From positions 20,870 to 84,869 of the forward strand of contig JAEYZI010000092.1 of assembly GCA_023428065.1 (NCBI GenBank): DNA of 64,000 nucleotides, given 5' to 3'. Both the position numbers and the translations under genes were made by a program. The notes beneath the pieces are model-generated. The model did not search any database. It worked only from the letters and a program-made list of their open reading frames with translations, and had not been told where the DNA came from. Below are positions 31,741 to 41,436 of the stretch, piece by piece. Numbering within the stretch: the first letter of the stretch is position 1; every line of letters begins with the position of its first letter. The DNA is from Actinomycetes bacterium (GTDB lineage: Bacteria > Actinomycetota > Actinomycetes > Actinomycetales > Microbacteriaceae).

Positions 31741-32621
31741 CCGGCGTCCCCCGCGGGCACGTCGGCGAGCGCGTTCCAGATGAGCTCCGCGATGACGCGC
31801 TGCCCGTCCTCGGACGGATGGAAGAAGTCGATCGCGGAGAGGTCACCCGAGTGGAACGGGTAGTCGTGTACGGCACCGCCGTCGGTCGTGCAGCGCGGGC
31901 GTTCGGTGCACACCGCGCGGATCGCCGCGTTGAACTCGGCGACGCGCTCGCTGACGCGCGCCCGCCGCGCCTCGCCCGTCGGCCCCGTGTCGTCGGCGTC
32001 GGCGAGCAGCGAGCGGCACGCGGGAGTCGATCCCCAGACGCGCACCGCCTTCCGGTTGCGGTGGCTCTGCTCCCACACGTTCTCGAGGTCGGGGACCTCG
32101 ACGACGAGCACGCGCGGGTTCGAGCGCTCCTCGAGCGCGTCGAGCAGTCGGACCAGCTGATCGCGGAACGCGGCCGGCTCGGTCATCTCCGCGAGCGAGG
32201 GGGCGCACGCGTCGTTCGCCCCGAGGAACACGATGACGAGTTCGGGGTCCTCGGCGAGCACGCGGTCGAGGTTGTCGAGCGCCGTGGACAGTCGGGCGCC
32301 GTCGCGTGCGAGGGATGCGACGCTCGCTCCGGGGTGCTGCGCGTCGACGCGCCGCGCGAGGGAGTCCACCTCGGCGCCGCCCGTCGCCCACGAGGCCTCC
32401 GCGCAGATCCGGTCGTCGGCGGGGCACGCGTTGACGGCGAGCGTCACGGAGTCGCCCAGCACGAGGATGCGGGTGACCTCGTCGACGACCTCCGGGCGCG
32501 CGGGTGGCTGGGACGGCGAGGGGCGGTCGGGAGCGGGCGAGGGCGCGGGCGGATCCGCGGCGCATCCTCCGAGGAACGCAGCGAGGAGCGCGACCGCGAG
32601 GGCCGTCCGGCGTCGGCTCAC
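31737..32621 (-). CDS. SGNH/GDSL-type esterase lipoprotein
   Basis: A 294-residue protein with a lipoprotein signal (lipobox LGGC) and a proline-rich linker, then an SGNH hydrolase domain. The block I serine is in ILVLGDSVTLAVN, the glycine block is near SLARDGARLS, the block III asparagine is in VIVFLGANDACAP, and the block V Asp/His pair is in DFFHPSEDGQ. Such enzymes remove or transfer O-acetyl groups on extracellular polysaccharide. GTG 32621 overlaps the flippase stop (GTGA), and its own stop overlaps the beta-helix start (ATGA). Confidence 0.88.
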   Translation of the reverse strand: MSRRRTALAVALLAAFLGGCAADPPAPSPAPDRPSPSQPPARPEVVDEVTRILVLGDSVTLAVNACPADDRICAEASWATGGAEVDSLARRVDAQHPGASVASLARDGARLSTALDNLDRVLAEDPELVIVFLGANDACAPSLAEMTEPAAFRDQLVRLLDALEERSNPRVLVVEVPDLENVWEQSHRNRKAVRVWGSTPACRSLLADADDTGPTGEARRARVSERVAEFNAAIRAVCTERPRCTTDGGAVHDYPFHSGDLSAIDFFHPSEDGQRVIAELIWNALADVPAGDAG

Positions 32622-34147
32622 ACGACGTCCACGGGATCGATGCCCTCGGTTGCGACGGGGGCGGCGGGCGCGGGGCGCCGCACCCGCGCGACGAAGCCCG
32701 CGATGCGGCGGATGTCGCGGCGGTATGCCGGGATCGCGAGCGCCGCCGCGAGCGGGACGAGCCCGCCCGCGCAGCCCGCGAGCAGCTCGGCGGCGGCGGG
32801 CGCCTCGACGAGCTGCACGACGGCGAACGCCGCGGCGGATGCCGGAAGCGCCGCGAGCCCGGGACGCACGAGGGGCCCGACGATGTCGGCGCCCGTGACG
32901 AAGGTGCCGCGGATCGCCAACCAGAACCCCGGTACGACGAGGAGGAGCGTGAGGGCGCTGTAGACGAAGGCGACGCCCTCGATCCCGGCCCACCACACCC
33001 CGAGGAAGAACCCGCCGATGATGAGCGGTCGCGTCACGGCGAAGTAGACGAGCTGCCGGTGGGCGCGCTCGAGCGTGAGATACAGCCAGCCCTGCACGCT
33101 CGCGACGGCCTGCACGAGGCCGGCGACCGCGAGCAGCGAGAAGACGAGGGCGGCGGGCTCCCAGCCGGGCCCGAGGAGGAGGGCGATGAGGGGGGCCGAG
33201 ACGGCAGCCGCGACGGCGTAGGCGGGGATCGTGAGGTAGCCGATGACGAGCACGGCCCCGCGGATGTAGCTGCGGAAGCGCTCGTGGTCGTCGCGCAGCG
33301 TCGAGAGCACGGGCAGCGCGACGCGTCCGAGCGGACCGTTGAGCTGCTGGAGCGGCAGGAGGAAGAGGGCGTAGGCGCGCGAGTAGTAACCGAGCTCGTG
33401 CGGGCCGAGTTGGTGGCCGATCACGACGTTGTCGAGATTGCGGGACGCGTAGTTGAGCAACTGCACCCCGAAGACGCTGCCCCCCGTCGTGACGAGCGGG
33501 AGCACGTCGCGTGAGATGCGCGGGGCGCCGAAGTGCGGACGGGCCGAGATCCACAGCGCGACGAGGCGGTACACCTGCCCCGCGCCCGCGAGCAGCACGA
33601 GCGACCAGACCCCGCCTCCGAGCAGGGCGAGTCCGATCGCGAGGACGACGCCCACGAGCATCGAGCCGACGTCGATGTGGGCGAGCGTCGTGAACCGCAG
33701 CTCGCGCTGAAGCTTCGCCTGCATGGGCATCGCGAGCCCATTGACGAGCAGGGTGGGGGCGATGACGAGCGTGAGCAGCACGAGCCGGGGCTCGCCGTAG
33801 AGCAGGGCGATGAGCGGCGCGAGCGCCGCGACGATGACCGAGAGCGCGGTGCCGAGCACCACCGAGAGCCACAGGGCGCTCGACCATAGGCGCGCCGTCA
33901 TCGTGCGGGTCTGGATGAGCGCCGCCGTCATGCCGAAGTCGCGCACGAGATCCGCGACGCCGACGATCGCCGTGATCATCGCGAGCAGACCGAAGTCGGT
34001 CGGGTCGAGCACACGCGCGAGCACGACGGTCGACCCCGTCTGCAGGAGGGCGCGGGCCCACAGACCACCCGCGGTGACGAGCGTGCCGCGCGACGCCCGG
34101 CGGGCGAGGTCGGGCGGCGGCGCGTGGCGCTCCTGCTGGGCCGTCAC
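32618..34147 (-). CDS. Wzx-like polysaccharide flippase (MOP superfamily)
   Basis: A 509-residue membrane protein with about 14 membrane segments, the usual number for lipopolysaccharide/exopolysaccharide flippases. It starts near RASRGTLVTAGGLWARALLQ and has TDFGLLAMITAIVGVADLVR at segment 2. The signature NYASRNLDNVVIGHQLGPHE lies in the middle. It should move lipid-linked repeat units across the membrane. GTG 34147 overlaps the glycosyltransferase stop, although the open frame continues upstream. Confidence 0.9.
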   Translation of the reverse strand: MTAQQERHAPPPDLARRASRGTLVTAGGLWARALLQTGSTVVLARVLDPTDFGLLAMITAIVGVADLVRDFGMTAALIQTRTMTARLWSSALWLSVVLGTALSVIVAALAPLIALLYGEPRLVLLTLVIAPTLLVNGLAMPMQAKLQRELRFTTLAHIDVGSMLVGVVLAIGLALLGGGVWSLVLLAGAGQVYRLVALWISARPHFGAPRISRDVLPLVTTGGSVFGVQLLNYASRNLDNVVIGHQLGPHELGYYSRAYALFLLPLQQLNGPLGRVALPVLSTLRDDHERFRSYIRGAVLVIGYLTIPAYAVAAAVSAPLIALLLGPGWEPAALVFSLLAVAGLVQAVASVQGWLYLTLERAHRQLVYFAVTRPLIIGGFFLGVWWAGIEGVAFVYSALTLLLVVPGFWLAIRGTFVTGADIVGPLVRPGLAALPASAAAFAVVQLVEAPAAAELLAGCAGGLVPLAAALAIPAYRRDIRRIAGFVARVRRPAPAAPVATEGIDPVDVV

Positions 34148-34980
34148 ATCCGCCTCGTCTCGTCGCGCTCCCAGCCCCGGTCGCCGAGCCCCGCGCGCAG
34201 ACGCGGCCCCACCGTCGCGACGACGTAGACGGGCAACGCCGGCCAGAGGGCCGGTCGACGGGCCACGCGAGCGAGGAGGCCGCCGTGGCGCCGCGCGGCG
34301 GGTGCGGGCCGGAGCTCCGGATGCCGACGCACGAGCTCGGCGTTCCCGCGGTGGATGCGCGTGGCCCGCCGGATCTGCGCGCGCAGGGTGCGCGGCGCGG
34401 GTACCGAGAACGCGTGGGCGTCGAGGGTGACCCTCTCCTCGGGCGCGAAGAGCTGCTGCACGTAGCGGTCGTCGGCGATGACATCGGGGAACGCGCCGAA
34501 TCGCGCGCGCCCGGCGGGGGAGAGCGCGTACACGCCCGACCCCACGTGACCCTGGCGTCGGTAGTCGGTGTGCTCCCAGACGCGGAAATGGGCGCGCACG
34601 AAGAGCGAGGAGCCGTGCGTGTCGACGTGGAGGCGGGGGGCGGCGACGCGGGCCTCCCGCGTGTCGAGCGTCTCCGCGAGCGCGCACAGGGCCGCGGCCT
34701 CGATGCGTACGTCGGCGTCGACGTACGCGCGGATCGTGTGGCTCGCGACCGCGTCACCCGCGTTGAGTGCCGCGATCTTCGAGCCGGTCTCGAGTTCGAC
34801 GACGGTCGCGGAGGGGAGCGCCGCCCGGGCGCGCGCCGCGGTGTCGTCGCGGCATCCGTTCGCGACGACGACGAACTCGAGCAGTCCCTCGGGGGCTCCG
34901 CGTGCCATCCGCTCGAGATTGGCGCCGATGATCGCGGCCTCGTCGTGAGCGGGCACGATGACGCTCATCGGCGCGCTCAT
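34144..34980 (-). CDS. Glycosyltransferase family 2
   Basis: A 278-residue GT-A enzyme. The nucleotide-binding start is MSVIVPAHDEAAIIGANLER, followed by VVVANGCRDDTAARARAALP. The metal-binding DxD is in RAYVDADVRIEA. A basic C-terminal tail with one possible membrane-associated stretch follows (ALWPALPVYVVATVGPRL). ATG 34980 overlaps the Wzy-like stop (ATGA). The transferred sugar is unknown. Confidence 0.9.
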   Translation of the reverse strand: MSAPMSVIVPAHDEAAIIGANLERMARGAPEGLLEFVVVANGCRDDTAARARAALPSATVVELETGSKIAALNAGDAVASHTIRAYVDADVRIEAAALCALAETLDTREARVAAPRLHVDTHGSSLFVRAHFRVWEHTDYRRQGHVGSGVYALSPAGRARFGAFPDVIADDRYVQQLFAPEERVTLDAHAFSVPAPRTLRAQIRRATRIHRGNAELVRRHPELRPAPAARRHGGLLARVARRPALWPALPVYVVATVGPRLRAGLGDRGWERDETRRM

Positions 34981-36398
34981 ATGGCGCCCGCGCGCTCGTC
35001 GACAGCGGGCGCCTCCGGCGCGCGCACCCGACCGTCGCCCGACGCGTCGTCCAGCACCCACGCGCCGACCGCCCACAGCACGCACAGCACGAGGAGCGTC
35101 TGCATGAAACCGAACGCATCGTAGAAGAACAGCGCGGCGGTGTAGCCCGCCGTCGACACGGCGATCGCGAAGGCGAGCGAGCGGTACCGCTCCGGCACGC
35201 TGCGATCGAGCGAGTGCCGCACGAACCGCACGAAGGGGACGAGAAGGAAGATCGCGAGGCCGATCACTCCGATCACGCCCGCATCCATGAGGATGCCGAG
35301 CACCTGGTTGTCGAGGATGAACCCGTTGGCGCCTTCGCCCACCACGATGCGACCCCCGTAGCCCGTGCCGAGAAGCGGATGCTGCTGCACGAGCCCGAAG
35401 GCGGGGGCCAGATCCGCGAGCCTGCCCTGGCCACCCCACCCGGGTGAGGTGTACTGCGAGGCGACGAGCGAGTCGAGGTCGAGGAACGACAGGAGCGTCG
35501 TCGACACGGTCTTCGGGCTCGCGAGTGTCGCGAGCAGGAGCCCGGGGATCGCCGCGAGGAGCACCGTCACCCCGGCGATCGGCCGCAGCAGGAGGGTGAC
35601 GGCGAGCATCGTGAGGAGCACGACGACGCCCGTGCGCGACACCGCGACGCCGATGCCGCCGAGGATCACGACGAGCATCCCGCCGTGCAGGATCGCTCGA
35701 TTGATGCGGTTGCGCGGCCAGCTCGCCTCGCGCGCGAGGTACAGCACCACGGGGATGAGGATGCACAGCATGACCGACAGTGCGATGGGGTGCTGAGCCG
35801 AGCCGAAGGACCGTGCGCCGCCCGCGCGGAAGTCGTCCGAGAGGGTGCGGAGCGTCTCGAGCGGGAGCACCTGGCCGAGCATGAGGAAGACGTTGACGCG
35901 CGTGAGGCGCTCGACGATCGCGAAGAACGCCACGACCGTCGCCCCCCACGCGAGGAACGAGAGGGTCGCCATCACGAGGCGCTCCGTGCTGAGGAACTGC
36001 CGCACGAGGAAGAACACGCTGAGGATGAAGGCGACGTTCACGAGGCCGCCGAGGGCGGTGCCGACGAGGCCCTGCTGCGCGAGCGGCACGATGTTCGCCA
36101 CGATCGAGATCACGAGGATCGCGAGGAAGATCCCGATGGGCGCCCCGAAGACGGTGCGCCGCATCCGGAGTCCCGGCTGGGCGAGGAGCGCGATTCCGGC
36201 ACCGGCGATCGTGAGCGCGATCGCGAGGCGGTAGGGCTCGAGCTCGAACGGGAGCGGGATGGGGACCGCGTACGCGCGGATGGGCACGAACATGATGAGC
36301 GCGAGCAGCGTGAAGAGGGCGACCGTCGATCCCCTCACCGCCGGGCGGATGCGCACGGCCGGGGCCGCGCCGCCGACGGAACCCGTCGTGGTCGTCAT
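34977..36398 (-). CDS. O-antigen ligase/Wzy-like polymerase
   Basis: A 473-residue protein with about 11 membrane segments and one large extracellular loop before the last segments (TGYGGRIVVGEGANGFILDN), the usual shape of Wzy polymerases and O-antigen ligases. In a monoderm exopolysaccharide locus with Wzx- and Wzz-like partners, polymerisation of repeat units is the likely job. ATG 36398 starts 4 bp after the Wzz-like stop codon. The minus-strand operon runs Wzz-Wzy-GT2-Wzx-SGNH-beta-helix. Confidence 0.85.
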   Translation of the reverse strand: MTTTTGSVGGAAPAVRIRPAVRGSTVALFTLLALIMFVPIRAYAVPIPLPFELEPYRLAIALTIAGAGIALLAQPGLRMRRTVFGAPIGIFLAILVISIVANIVPLAQQGLVGTALGGLVNVAFILSVFFLVRQFLSTERLVMATLSFLAWGATVVAFFAIVERLTRVNVFLMLGQVLPLETLRTLSDDFRAGGARSFGSAQHPIALSVMLCILIPVVLYLAREASWPRNRINRAILHGGMLVVILGGIGVAVSRTGVVVLLTMLAVTLLLRPIAGVTVLLAAIPGLLLATLASPKTVSTTLLSFLDLDSLVASQYTSPGWGGQGRLADLAPAFGLVQQHPLLGTGYGGRIVVGEGANGFILDNQVLGILMDAGVIGVIGLAIFLLVPFVRFVRHSLDRSVPERYRSLAFAIAVSTAGYTAALFFYDAFGFMQTLLVLCVLWAVGAWVLDDASGDGRVRAPEAPAVDERAGAI

Positions 36399-36402
36399 GT
36401 TC

Positions 36403-37176
36403 TCAGCGGGCGTCGTAGGCGGGTGTCGCGGTGGCGATCGGCGCGCGGGCAGTCGTCGGCTCGGACGCAGCCTCCGCGGCGCGTCGCCGCGCGCGGCTCT
36501 CGCGCACGTTCCACACGACGAAGGCTGCGATCACGAAGCCGAGCAGCACGGCGAGCCCCGTCACGACGACCGGCAGCATGGAGCCGCTCTTCGTGACGTC
36601 CTCCGCCGGTCGCTCGTCGAGCGTCGTGAGCTGCACGCGCGCGGCGTCGTCGATTCCGGACGCGTCCTGCTCCGCCTCCACGTAGCGGTGGAACGCGTCC
36701 GCCGCCGTGCGGGAGAGCTCCTCGGCGCGCGACGCGGTCGGGGCGGTGCCGATGACGTCGAGGATGGGGAGCGAGAAGCGACCGGGAGACGCCTCGTCAC
36801 CGCTCGGCTGGGTCGTACGACGCACGGCCGTGATCGACTCGCCCTCACGGAGCTCGCCGATCTCGGATTCCACCTCGGTGCGGATCTGCGCTCCCGCGAC
36901 GAGGTAGGCGTAGACGACGGCGGTCTGCGTGAGGTCGCGTGTCTGCGCGGGAGGCGCCCCCTCCTGCACGGGCGTCTCGGCCTGGAAGATCGGCTGGCTC
37001 GCGCTTCCGACGAGCACGGTGGTCGCGGCGCGATAGCTCGGCTCCACACGGGAGACGATGTGGCCGTCGGTGATCGTGTAGCCGGCGAAGAGCCCGGCGC
37101 CCGCCGCGACGACGATGCCGACGAGCAGGAGCCATTTCTGGTTCCAGAGGATCTTGAGGTACGTGGGGATGTCCAT
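36403..37176 (-). CDS. Wzz-like chain-length regulator (YveK type), no kinase domain
   Basis: A 257-residue protein with two membrane segments (about 15-35 and 195-215) and an extracellular loop between them. It starts MDIPTYLKILWNQKWLLLVG, as in Wzz/YveK proteins. The usual proline-rich segment before the second membrane helix is weak. No tyrosine-kinase partner gene is found in the window. The short cytoplasmic tail is basic. ATG 37176 follows AAGG, and the frame is open but unsupported upstream. It heads the minus-strand operon. Confidence 0.85.
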   Translation of the reverse strand: MDIPTYLKILWNQKWLLLVGIVVAAGAGLFAGYTITDGHIVSRVEPSYRAATTVLVGSASQPIFQAETPVQEGAPPAQTRDLTQTAVVYAYLVAGAQIRTEVESEIGELREGESITAVRRTTQPSGDEASPGRFSLPILDVIGTAPTASRAEELSRTAADAFHRYVEAEQDASGIDDAARVQLTTLDERPAEDVTKSGSMLPVVVTGLAVLLGFVIAAFVVWNVRESRARRRAAEAASEPTTARAPIATATPAYDAR

Positions 37177-37310
37177 GCGGGAGCCTTCCGATCGGGGGGC
37201 GGACATTCCGGGAGGGCGCCATTGCTCGACACGGGGGGAGTGGAGCGTGAGGGGTATCGGGGGTCCCTCGTCCAGCCACCTTGCCACCGCGGATGTTTCC
37301 GCCTCCACCC

Positions 37311-37330
37311 CCGACATGTTGCCGACATGT
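37311..37330. repeat. Tandem 9-bp repeats in divergent exopolysaccharide promoter region
   Basis: CCGACATGT occurs at 37311-37319 and 37322-37330, one helical turn apart, and a third CGACAT lies at 37352-37357. GTAAAACC follows at once (37329-37336), like the GTAAA boxes at 26078 and 46753. This 259-bp gap separates the Wzz-like operon from the glycosyltransferase at 37436. CC-GATC-GGGGGG (37188-37199) is the other notable sequence in it. Confidence 0.45.
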
Positions 37331-37435
37331 AAAACCTGTGCGACGCTCCGGCGACATTTCGGGTGAGAGGGTTGCGCGTCGCGCGTGCCCCCGTCAGGGT
37401 GACGGCATCGCCTGATCCCGACGGAGGTGATCCTC

Positions 37436-38644
37436 ATGACGTCGTCCCCCGGATCAGAGAGCAATGGCCGGCTTTCTGTCGTCTACTCCTTCCCCCACGC
37501 CATCGGCGCGCCCGGGATCGGGTGGACGGCGTGGAATCAGGTGACCGAGCTCGTCGCCGCGGGGCACGACGTGCACCTCGTGGCGGCGAGCGTCGCGCGC
37601 CCCATCGCGGGGCTCGCGTCGCAGCGTCGTGTCCTCGAGCTCCGCGGTGTGCGGGTTCCCCACCGCGCCCTCGGCCGCGACCGCGCCCTCGCGCTCCACG
37701 ATCGCGTCGCCGCGTCCGTCGTGCGCCGCGTGCGACCGGATGTCGTGCACACCTGGCCGCTCGCCGCCCACGCGTCGCTCCTCGCCGCGTCCGAGGTGGG
37801 AGCCGCCGGGCTCCGGGAGGCGCCCAACACCCACACGGGTCACGCCTACGAGATCGTCGCCGAAGAGTGCGCCCGCCTCGGCGTGCGCCTCCCGTCGTCC
37901 GCCTCGCACGCGTCGAACTCCCGCCATCTCGCGCGCGAGGAGCGCGAGTGGGCGGCGGCGGCGGCCGTGCTCGCGCCCTCCGACGCCGTGCGGGAGTCGT
38001 TCGTGCGCCGGGGCCACGACCCGGCCCGTGTGCTGCGCCATCGGTACGGCGCGCGCGTCGACGCGATCCCGGCCGTCACGCGTCCGGAGGGCCGTGCGCC
38101 CACCGTGCTCTTCCTCGGCCGTATCGAGCCCCGCAAGGGACTGCACCATGCCCTGCGCGCCTGGGCCGGCTCGCGACTGCGCGACACGGGGCGGTTCGTG
38201 ATCGTCGGTGAGGCGATCCCCGCCTACGCGCGTGTGCTCGCGCCGCTGCTCGACCAGCCCGGCGTCGAGCTGCGCGGCTTCACGTCCGACCCGGGCGCCG
38301 CGCTCGCCTCCGCCGACGCTCTCGTGCTGCCCACGGTCGAAGAGGGCAGCGCACTCGTCACCTACGAGGCGCAGGCCGCCGGATGCGTGCCCCTCGTCTC
38401 GACGGCCGCCGGCGCCTACCTCGACGACGGGGTGCACGGGCTGCTTCACGAGCCGGGCGACGTCGACGCCCTTCGCACGCAGTTCGACCTGCTGGCCGAG
38501 CATCCCGAGCGCTTCGCGGCGATGTCCGCGGCCGGCGTCGCGCGCCGTGCCGAGCTCGGCTGGGACGCCGCGGGCGCGATGCTCGTCGCCGTGTACCGTA
38601 CGGCGCTCGCGCGACGGGGGGTGTCGGATGCCGTCGCCCGCTGA
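37436..38644 (+). CDS. Glycosyltransferase family 4
   Basis: A 402-residue GT-B enzyme. The acceptor half starts with SVVYSFPHAIGAPGIGWTAW. The donor half has APTVLFLGRIEPRKGLHHAL. It continues with VELRGFTSDPGAALASADAL and then EGSALVTYEAQAAGCVPLVS, which holds the E-x7-E retaining pair. ATG 37436 has GGAGG 8 nt upstream and is preferred over an in-frame GTG at 37427. It is the first gene of the right-hand plus-strand block, and the next gene starts inside its end. Confidence 0.92.
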   Translation: MTSSPGSESNGRLSVVYSFPHAIGAPGIGWTAWNQVTELVAAGHDVHLVAASVARPIAGLASQRRVLELRGVRVPHRALGRDRALALHDRVAASVVRRVRPDVVHTWPLAAHASLLAASEVGAAGLREAPNTHTGHAYEIVAEECARLGVRLPSSASHASNSRHLAREEREWAAAAAVLAPSDAVRESFVRRGHDPARVLRHRYGARVDAIPAVTRPEGRAPTVLFLGRIEPRKGLHHALRAWAGSRLRDTGRFVIVGEAIPAYARVLAPLLDQPGVELRGFTSDPGAALASADALVLPTVEEGSALVTYEAQAAGCVPLVSTAAGAYLDDGVHGLLHEPGDVDALRTQFDLLAEHPERFAAMSAAGVARRAELGWDAAGAMLVAVYRTALARRGVSDAVAR

Positions 38645-39569
38645 GCTCGCCGTCGTCGTGTGCTCGCGCGAGCGCGCCGAGATGCTCGCGGCCGCGCTCG
38701 CGACGATCGTCGCCCACACGCCCCCCGAGGCCGAGATCCTCGTCGTCGACTCGGCCTCCACGACGACCGCGACGAGCGACACCGCGCGAGCCGCGGGGGT
38801 GCGCTACGTGCGCACCGACACGAAGGGCCTCTCGATCGCCCGCAACGTCGGCATCGCGGCCACCCGGCGCCGATACCTCGTCTACACCGACGACGACTGC
38901 GTCGCCGTCGAGCGCTGGACGGAGGGCATCCTCGAGCGCTTCGCAGACGAGCGGGTCGGCGCGGTGACGGGGGAGATGATCGACCACACGGTCGCTCACG
39001 CACCCGTCGACGGCTCCGCGACGCGCTACTCGCGCGTCATCGACGGTCTCGACGCGGGGCACGGGGCGCTCATGGCCTTCCGACGCGACGTGCTCGTCGA
39101 CCTCGGCGGATTCGACGACGTGCTCGGCGCGGGGCGACGACTCGCGGGCGCCGAGGACCTCGACATCTTCTGCCGCATCCTCGACGCGGGCTTCGCCGTC
39201 GTGCACGACCCGAGCTGCATCGTGCATCACGTGCACACCCGGGACGACGGCGCCTACGAGGCGCTCTACCGCGGATACGGGCTCGGGCTCGGCGGCCTGG
39301 TCGGCAAGTGGCTGCGGATGCGGTGGTGGCTCGGCCTGCGCATGTTCGTCGTGCTCGCAGGGCGCACGCTGCGGCGCGTCGTACGCGAGCGCGGCGACGA
39401 GCGGCGGGGCCCCGCCGAGCGGGCGATGCTCGCCGGCATCGTCGCGGGAGTCACGTCGTCGCGGCGTCTCGCGCTCGAGGCCGGGCGTTTCGTCGACGAC
39501 GACCGCCCGAGGGCGATTGTCGTGGAAGGGCTCCGCGAGGAGCCCGCGGTGCGGGCGGAGGGCGGCTGA
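38628..39569 (+). CDS. Glycosyltransferase family 2
   Basis: A 313-residue GT-A enzyme. It has AVVVCSRERAEMLAAALATI at the start, ILVVDSASTTTATS next, and the DxD-type DDD in YLVYTDDDCVAVERW. GGFDDVLGAGRRLAGAEDLD provides the catalytic and acceptor loop. A hydrophobic C-terminal segment (LGLRMFVVLAGRTLR) may contact the membrane. ATG 38628 overlaps the previous gene by 17 bp, and a G-rich ribosome site precedes it. The sugar is unknown. Confidence 0.9.
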   Translation: MPSPAELAVVVCSRERAEMLAAALATIVAHTPPEAEILVVDSASTTTATSDTARAAGVRYVRTDTKGLSIARNVGIAATRRRYLVYTDDDCVAVERWTEGILERFADERVGAVTGEMIDHTVAHAPVDGSATRYSRVIDGLDAGHGALMAFRRDVLVDLGGFDDVLGAGRRLAGAEDLDIFCRILDAGFAVVHDPSCIVHHVHTRDDGAYEALYRGYGLGLGGLVGKWLRMRWWLGLRMFVVLAGRTLRRVVRERGDERRGPAERAMLAGIVAGVTSSRRLALEAGRFVDDDRPRAIVVEGLREEPAVRAEGG

Positions 39570-40870
39570 TGGCGCGCAGATCGGATGTCGAGCTCATGCG
39601 CACGCTCGACGAGAAGTTCGTCGCGGATTGGGTGGCGTTCCAGACGATGTGTCCGACCGCGGGCGTCGTCGTCGACGGCGCCCCGTACCGCCGACCCGAC
39701 GGAACCCTCGACCGCGACGCTCTCGACGCGCTCGTGCGGCACCTCGTCGCGTCCTGGCCCGCGCTGCGCATGCGCATCCGGCCGATGCCGCTCGGCGTCA
39801 CGACGCCCGCGTGGGTGACGGCTGAGCCCGAGCTCGACCGCCACGTGCGCATCGTCGAGCGCGTCGACCCGGACGAGATCCCCGAGGTGCTGGCGGGGGG
39901 CCGCAACCCGGACCTCGCGTTCGACCGCCCCCTGTGGACCCTCCTCATCGCGGGTCTCCCCGATGGCGACGTCGCGCTCGTGCCCCGCGTGCAGCACGCG
40001 CTCGGCGACGGCATCTTCGCGCTGCGGCTCATCGATCATCTGACCGCCGACGCGCCCTTCGAGCCCGAGGGCACCGCCCCGGCGGAGCCGCTCGAGCGTG
40101 CGGCGAGCCCGCTCGCGATCCTCTTCGGCGCCTTCCGCGTCTGGTGGCGCGAACAGGACGGGGCGCGAGGCGCCTGGCGCGAGTACACGCGCAAGTCCCT
40201 CGTGCGCCGGCTGCGTCGAACGGGCGGGCGCATCCTCCGGCCGCGGCGGGTCCGCGCGCAGCAGCGGACTCCGCTCCCGCCGCGCCACCACGCGTTTCGC
40301 ACGCTCGAGCTGCGGGAGGCGAAGCTCTCCGCCCGCGCGACGGGGGCGTCGCTGCACGACTACGTCGTCGGGTGCTCCGTGACGGCGGCGGCCGCGATCC
40401 GCGACGACCACGCGGCGACCGCCCTGCTCGTCCCCGTCTCGCGCCGAGCCGGATCCACGGGCGAGGAGCGCAACAACATCTCGATGACCCAGGTCGAGGT
40501 GCCGGCCGGGGCGAGCCGCGCGGAGGCCGTCGAGGCGGTCGCGGAGCAGCTCGCGGCGTTCGTGGGAGGGGATCCCGCGGCGACCGGTCGGAGCCTCACG
40601 GCGGAGGGCTACACCTCGTATCTGCCCTGGCGCGTCCGGCCGCGCTACGCCGGCCGGGCGCTCGTGCGACGGCTCGTGCTGTGGCCCGTGCTCGACCCCC
40701 GGCATCCTTTCGCGATCTTCGCGAGCAGCTACGCGGGAACGCTCTCGATCGCCGTCTCGGGCTCACCCGACATCGATGTGGAGGCCATCGCGTCCGACCT
40801 CGAGCGGCACCTCGTGGGCGACGGGGACGCGCTCACCGCGGCACCCGCGCGAGAGGGGATGCGGGGATGA
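39569..40870 (+). CDS. WS/DGAT-like (condensation-fold) acyltransferase
   Basis: A 433-residue protein with the layout of wax ester synthase/diacylglycerol acyltransferases. The N-terminal domain has the catalytic HxxxDG in [12 protein letters not shown], with the first H of the usual HHxxxDG replaced by Q. The C-terminal domain carries [15 protein letters not shown] and [20 protein letters not shown]. These enzymes pass fatty acyl groups from CoA to alcohols or sugars. Its place between glycosyltransferase genes, with one-base and four-base overlaps, suggests acylation of the polysaccharide or its lipid-linked precursor. Confidence 0.78.
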   Translation: MARRSDVELMRTLDEKFVADWVAFQTMCPTAGVVVDGAPYRRPDGTLDRDALDALVRHLVASWPALRMRIRPMPLGVTTPAWVTAEPELDRHVRIVERVDPDEIPEVLAGGRNPDLAFDRPLWTLLIAGLPDGDVALVPRVQHALGDGIFALRLIDHLTADAPFEPEGTAPAEPLERAASPLAILFGAFRVWWREQDGARGAWREYTRKSLVRRLRRTGGRILRPRRVRAQQRTPLPPRHHAFRTLELREAKLSARATGASLHDYVVGCSVTAAAAIRDDHAATALLVPVSRRAGSTGEERNNISMTQVEVPAGASRAEAVEAVAEQLAAFVGGDPAATGRSLTAEGYTSYLPWRVRPRYAGRALVRRLVLWPVLDPRHPFAIFASSYAGTLSIAVSGSPDIDVEAIASDLERHLVGDGDALTAAPAREGMRG

Positions 40871-41436
40871 GCGGCCTGCGCGACGCCCTCCGGTCGCTCG
40901 TCGACGTGAGGACCCACCTGCACGCCCTGCGGCTGGCCCACTTCGCGTCCTACGCCCACGTGCGGCAGGTGCGGCGGCTCGATCGCGGTCGGGACGTGTC
41001 GTTCGCGCCCAACGTGTCCTTCCGCAACGCGGAGCGCATCCGCATCGGCGACGGGTCGCACATCGGCGAGTTCTCGCTCCTGTGGGCGGGCGACTCGACG
41101 GGGCGGATCACGCTCGGACGGAAGGCGCTCCTCGCCCCGCACGTCATGATCACGGCGTCGAACTACGCCGTCGAGCGCGGCACCCCGGTCATGGATCAGC
41201 CGAAGATCGAGCGCGACATCGTCGTCGGCGACGACGTGTGGATCGGCGCCAACGCGGTCGTGACGGCCGGGGTGACGATCGGCGACGGAGCGATCGTGGG
41301 GGCGGGCGCGGTCGTGACGCGCGACGTGCCGCCCTTCGCGATCGTCGGCGGCGTGCCGGCGAAGGTCATCGGGTGGCGGCCGCCGCGCCCCGAGGCGGAC
41401 GAGGAGTCCGCCGCCGCGAGAGCGGTGACGTCGTGA
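40867..41436 (+). CDS. Left-handed beta-helix (hexapeptide) O-acetyltransferase
   Basis: A 189-residue hexapeptide-repeat protein related in fold to the one at 26164. Repeats run from [16 protein letters not shown] through [16 protein letters not shown] and [16 protein letters not shown] to [19 protein letters not shown]. The N-terminal 50 residues are helical. Acetylation of a sugar in the repeat unit is likely. ATG 40867 overlaps the acyltransferase stop (ATGA), and its stop overlaps the next gene (GTGA). Confidence 0.9.
   Translation: MSGLRDALRSLVDVRTHLHALRLAHFASYAHVRQVRRLDRGRDVSFAPNVSFRNAERIRIGDGSHIGEFSLLWAGDSTGRITLGRKALLAPHVMITASNYAVERGTPVMDQPKIERDIVVGDDVWIGANAVVTAGVTIGDGAIVGAGAVVTRDVPPFAIVGGVPAKVIGWRPPRPEADEESAAARAVTS

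Noticed and set aside
34148..34687. Upstream extension of the flippase reading frame
   Set aside because: The region codes for the glycosyltransferase in another frame. The flippase begins at the GTG at 34147 that overlaps its stop.
40867..41436. Gamma-class carbonic anhydrase
   Set aside because: It has hexapeptide repeats like that family, but the zinc-histidine triad is not apparent, and the glycosyltransferase neighbours favour a sugar acetyltransferase.
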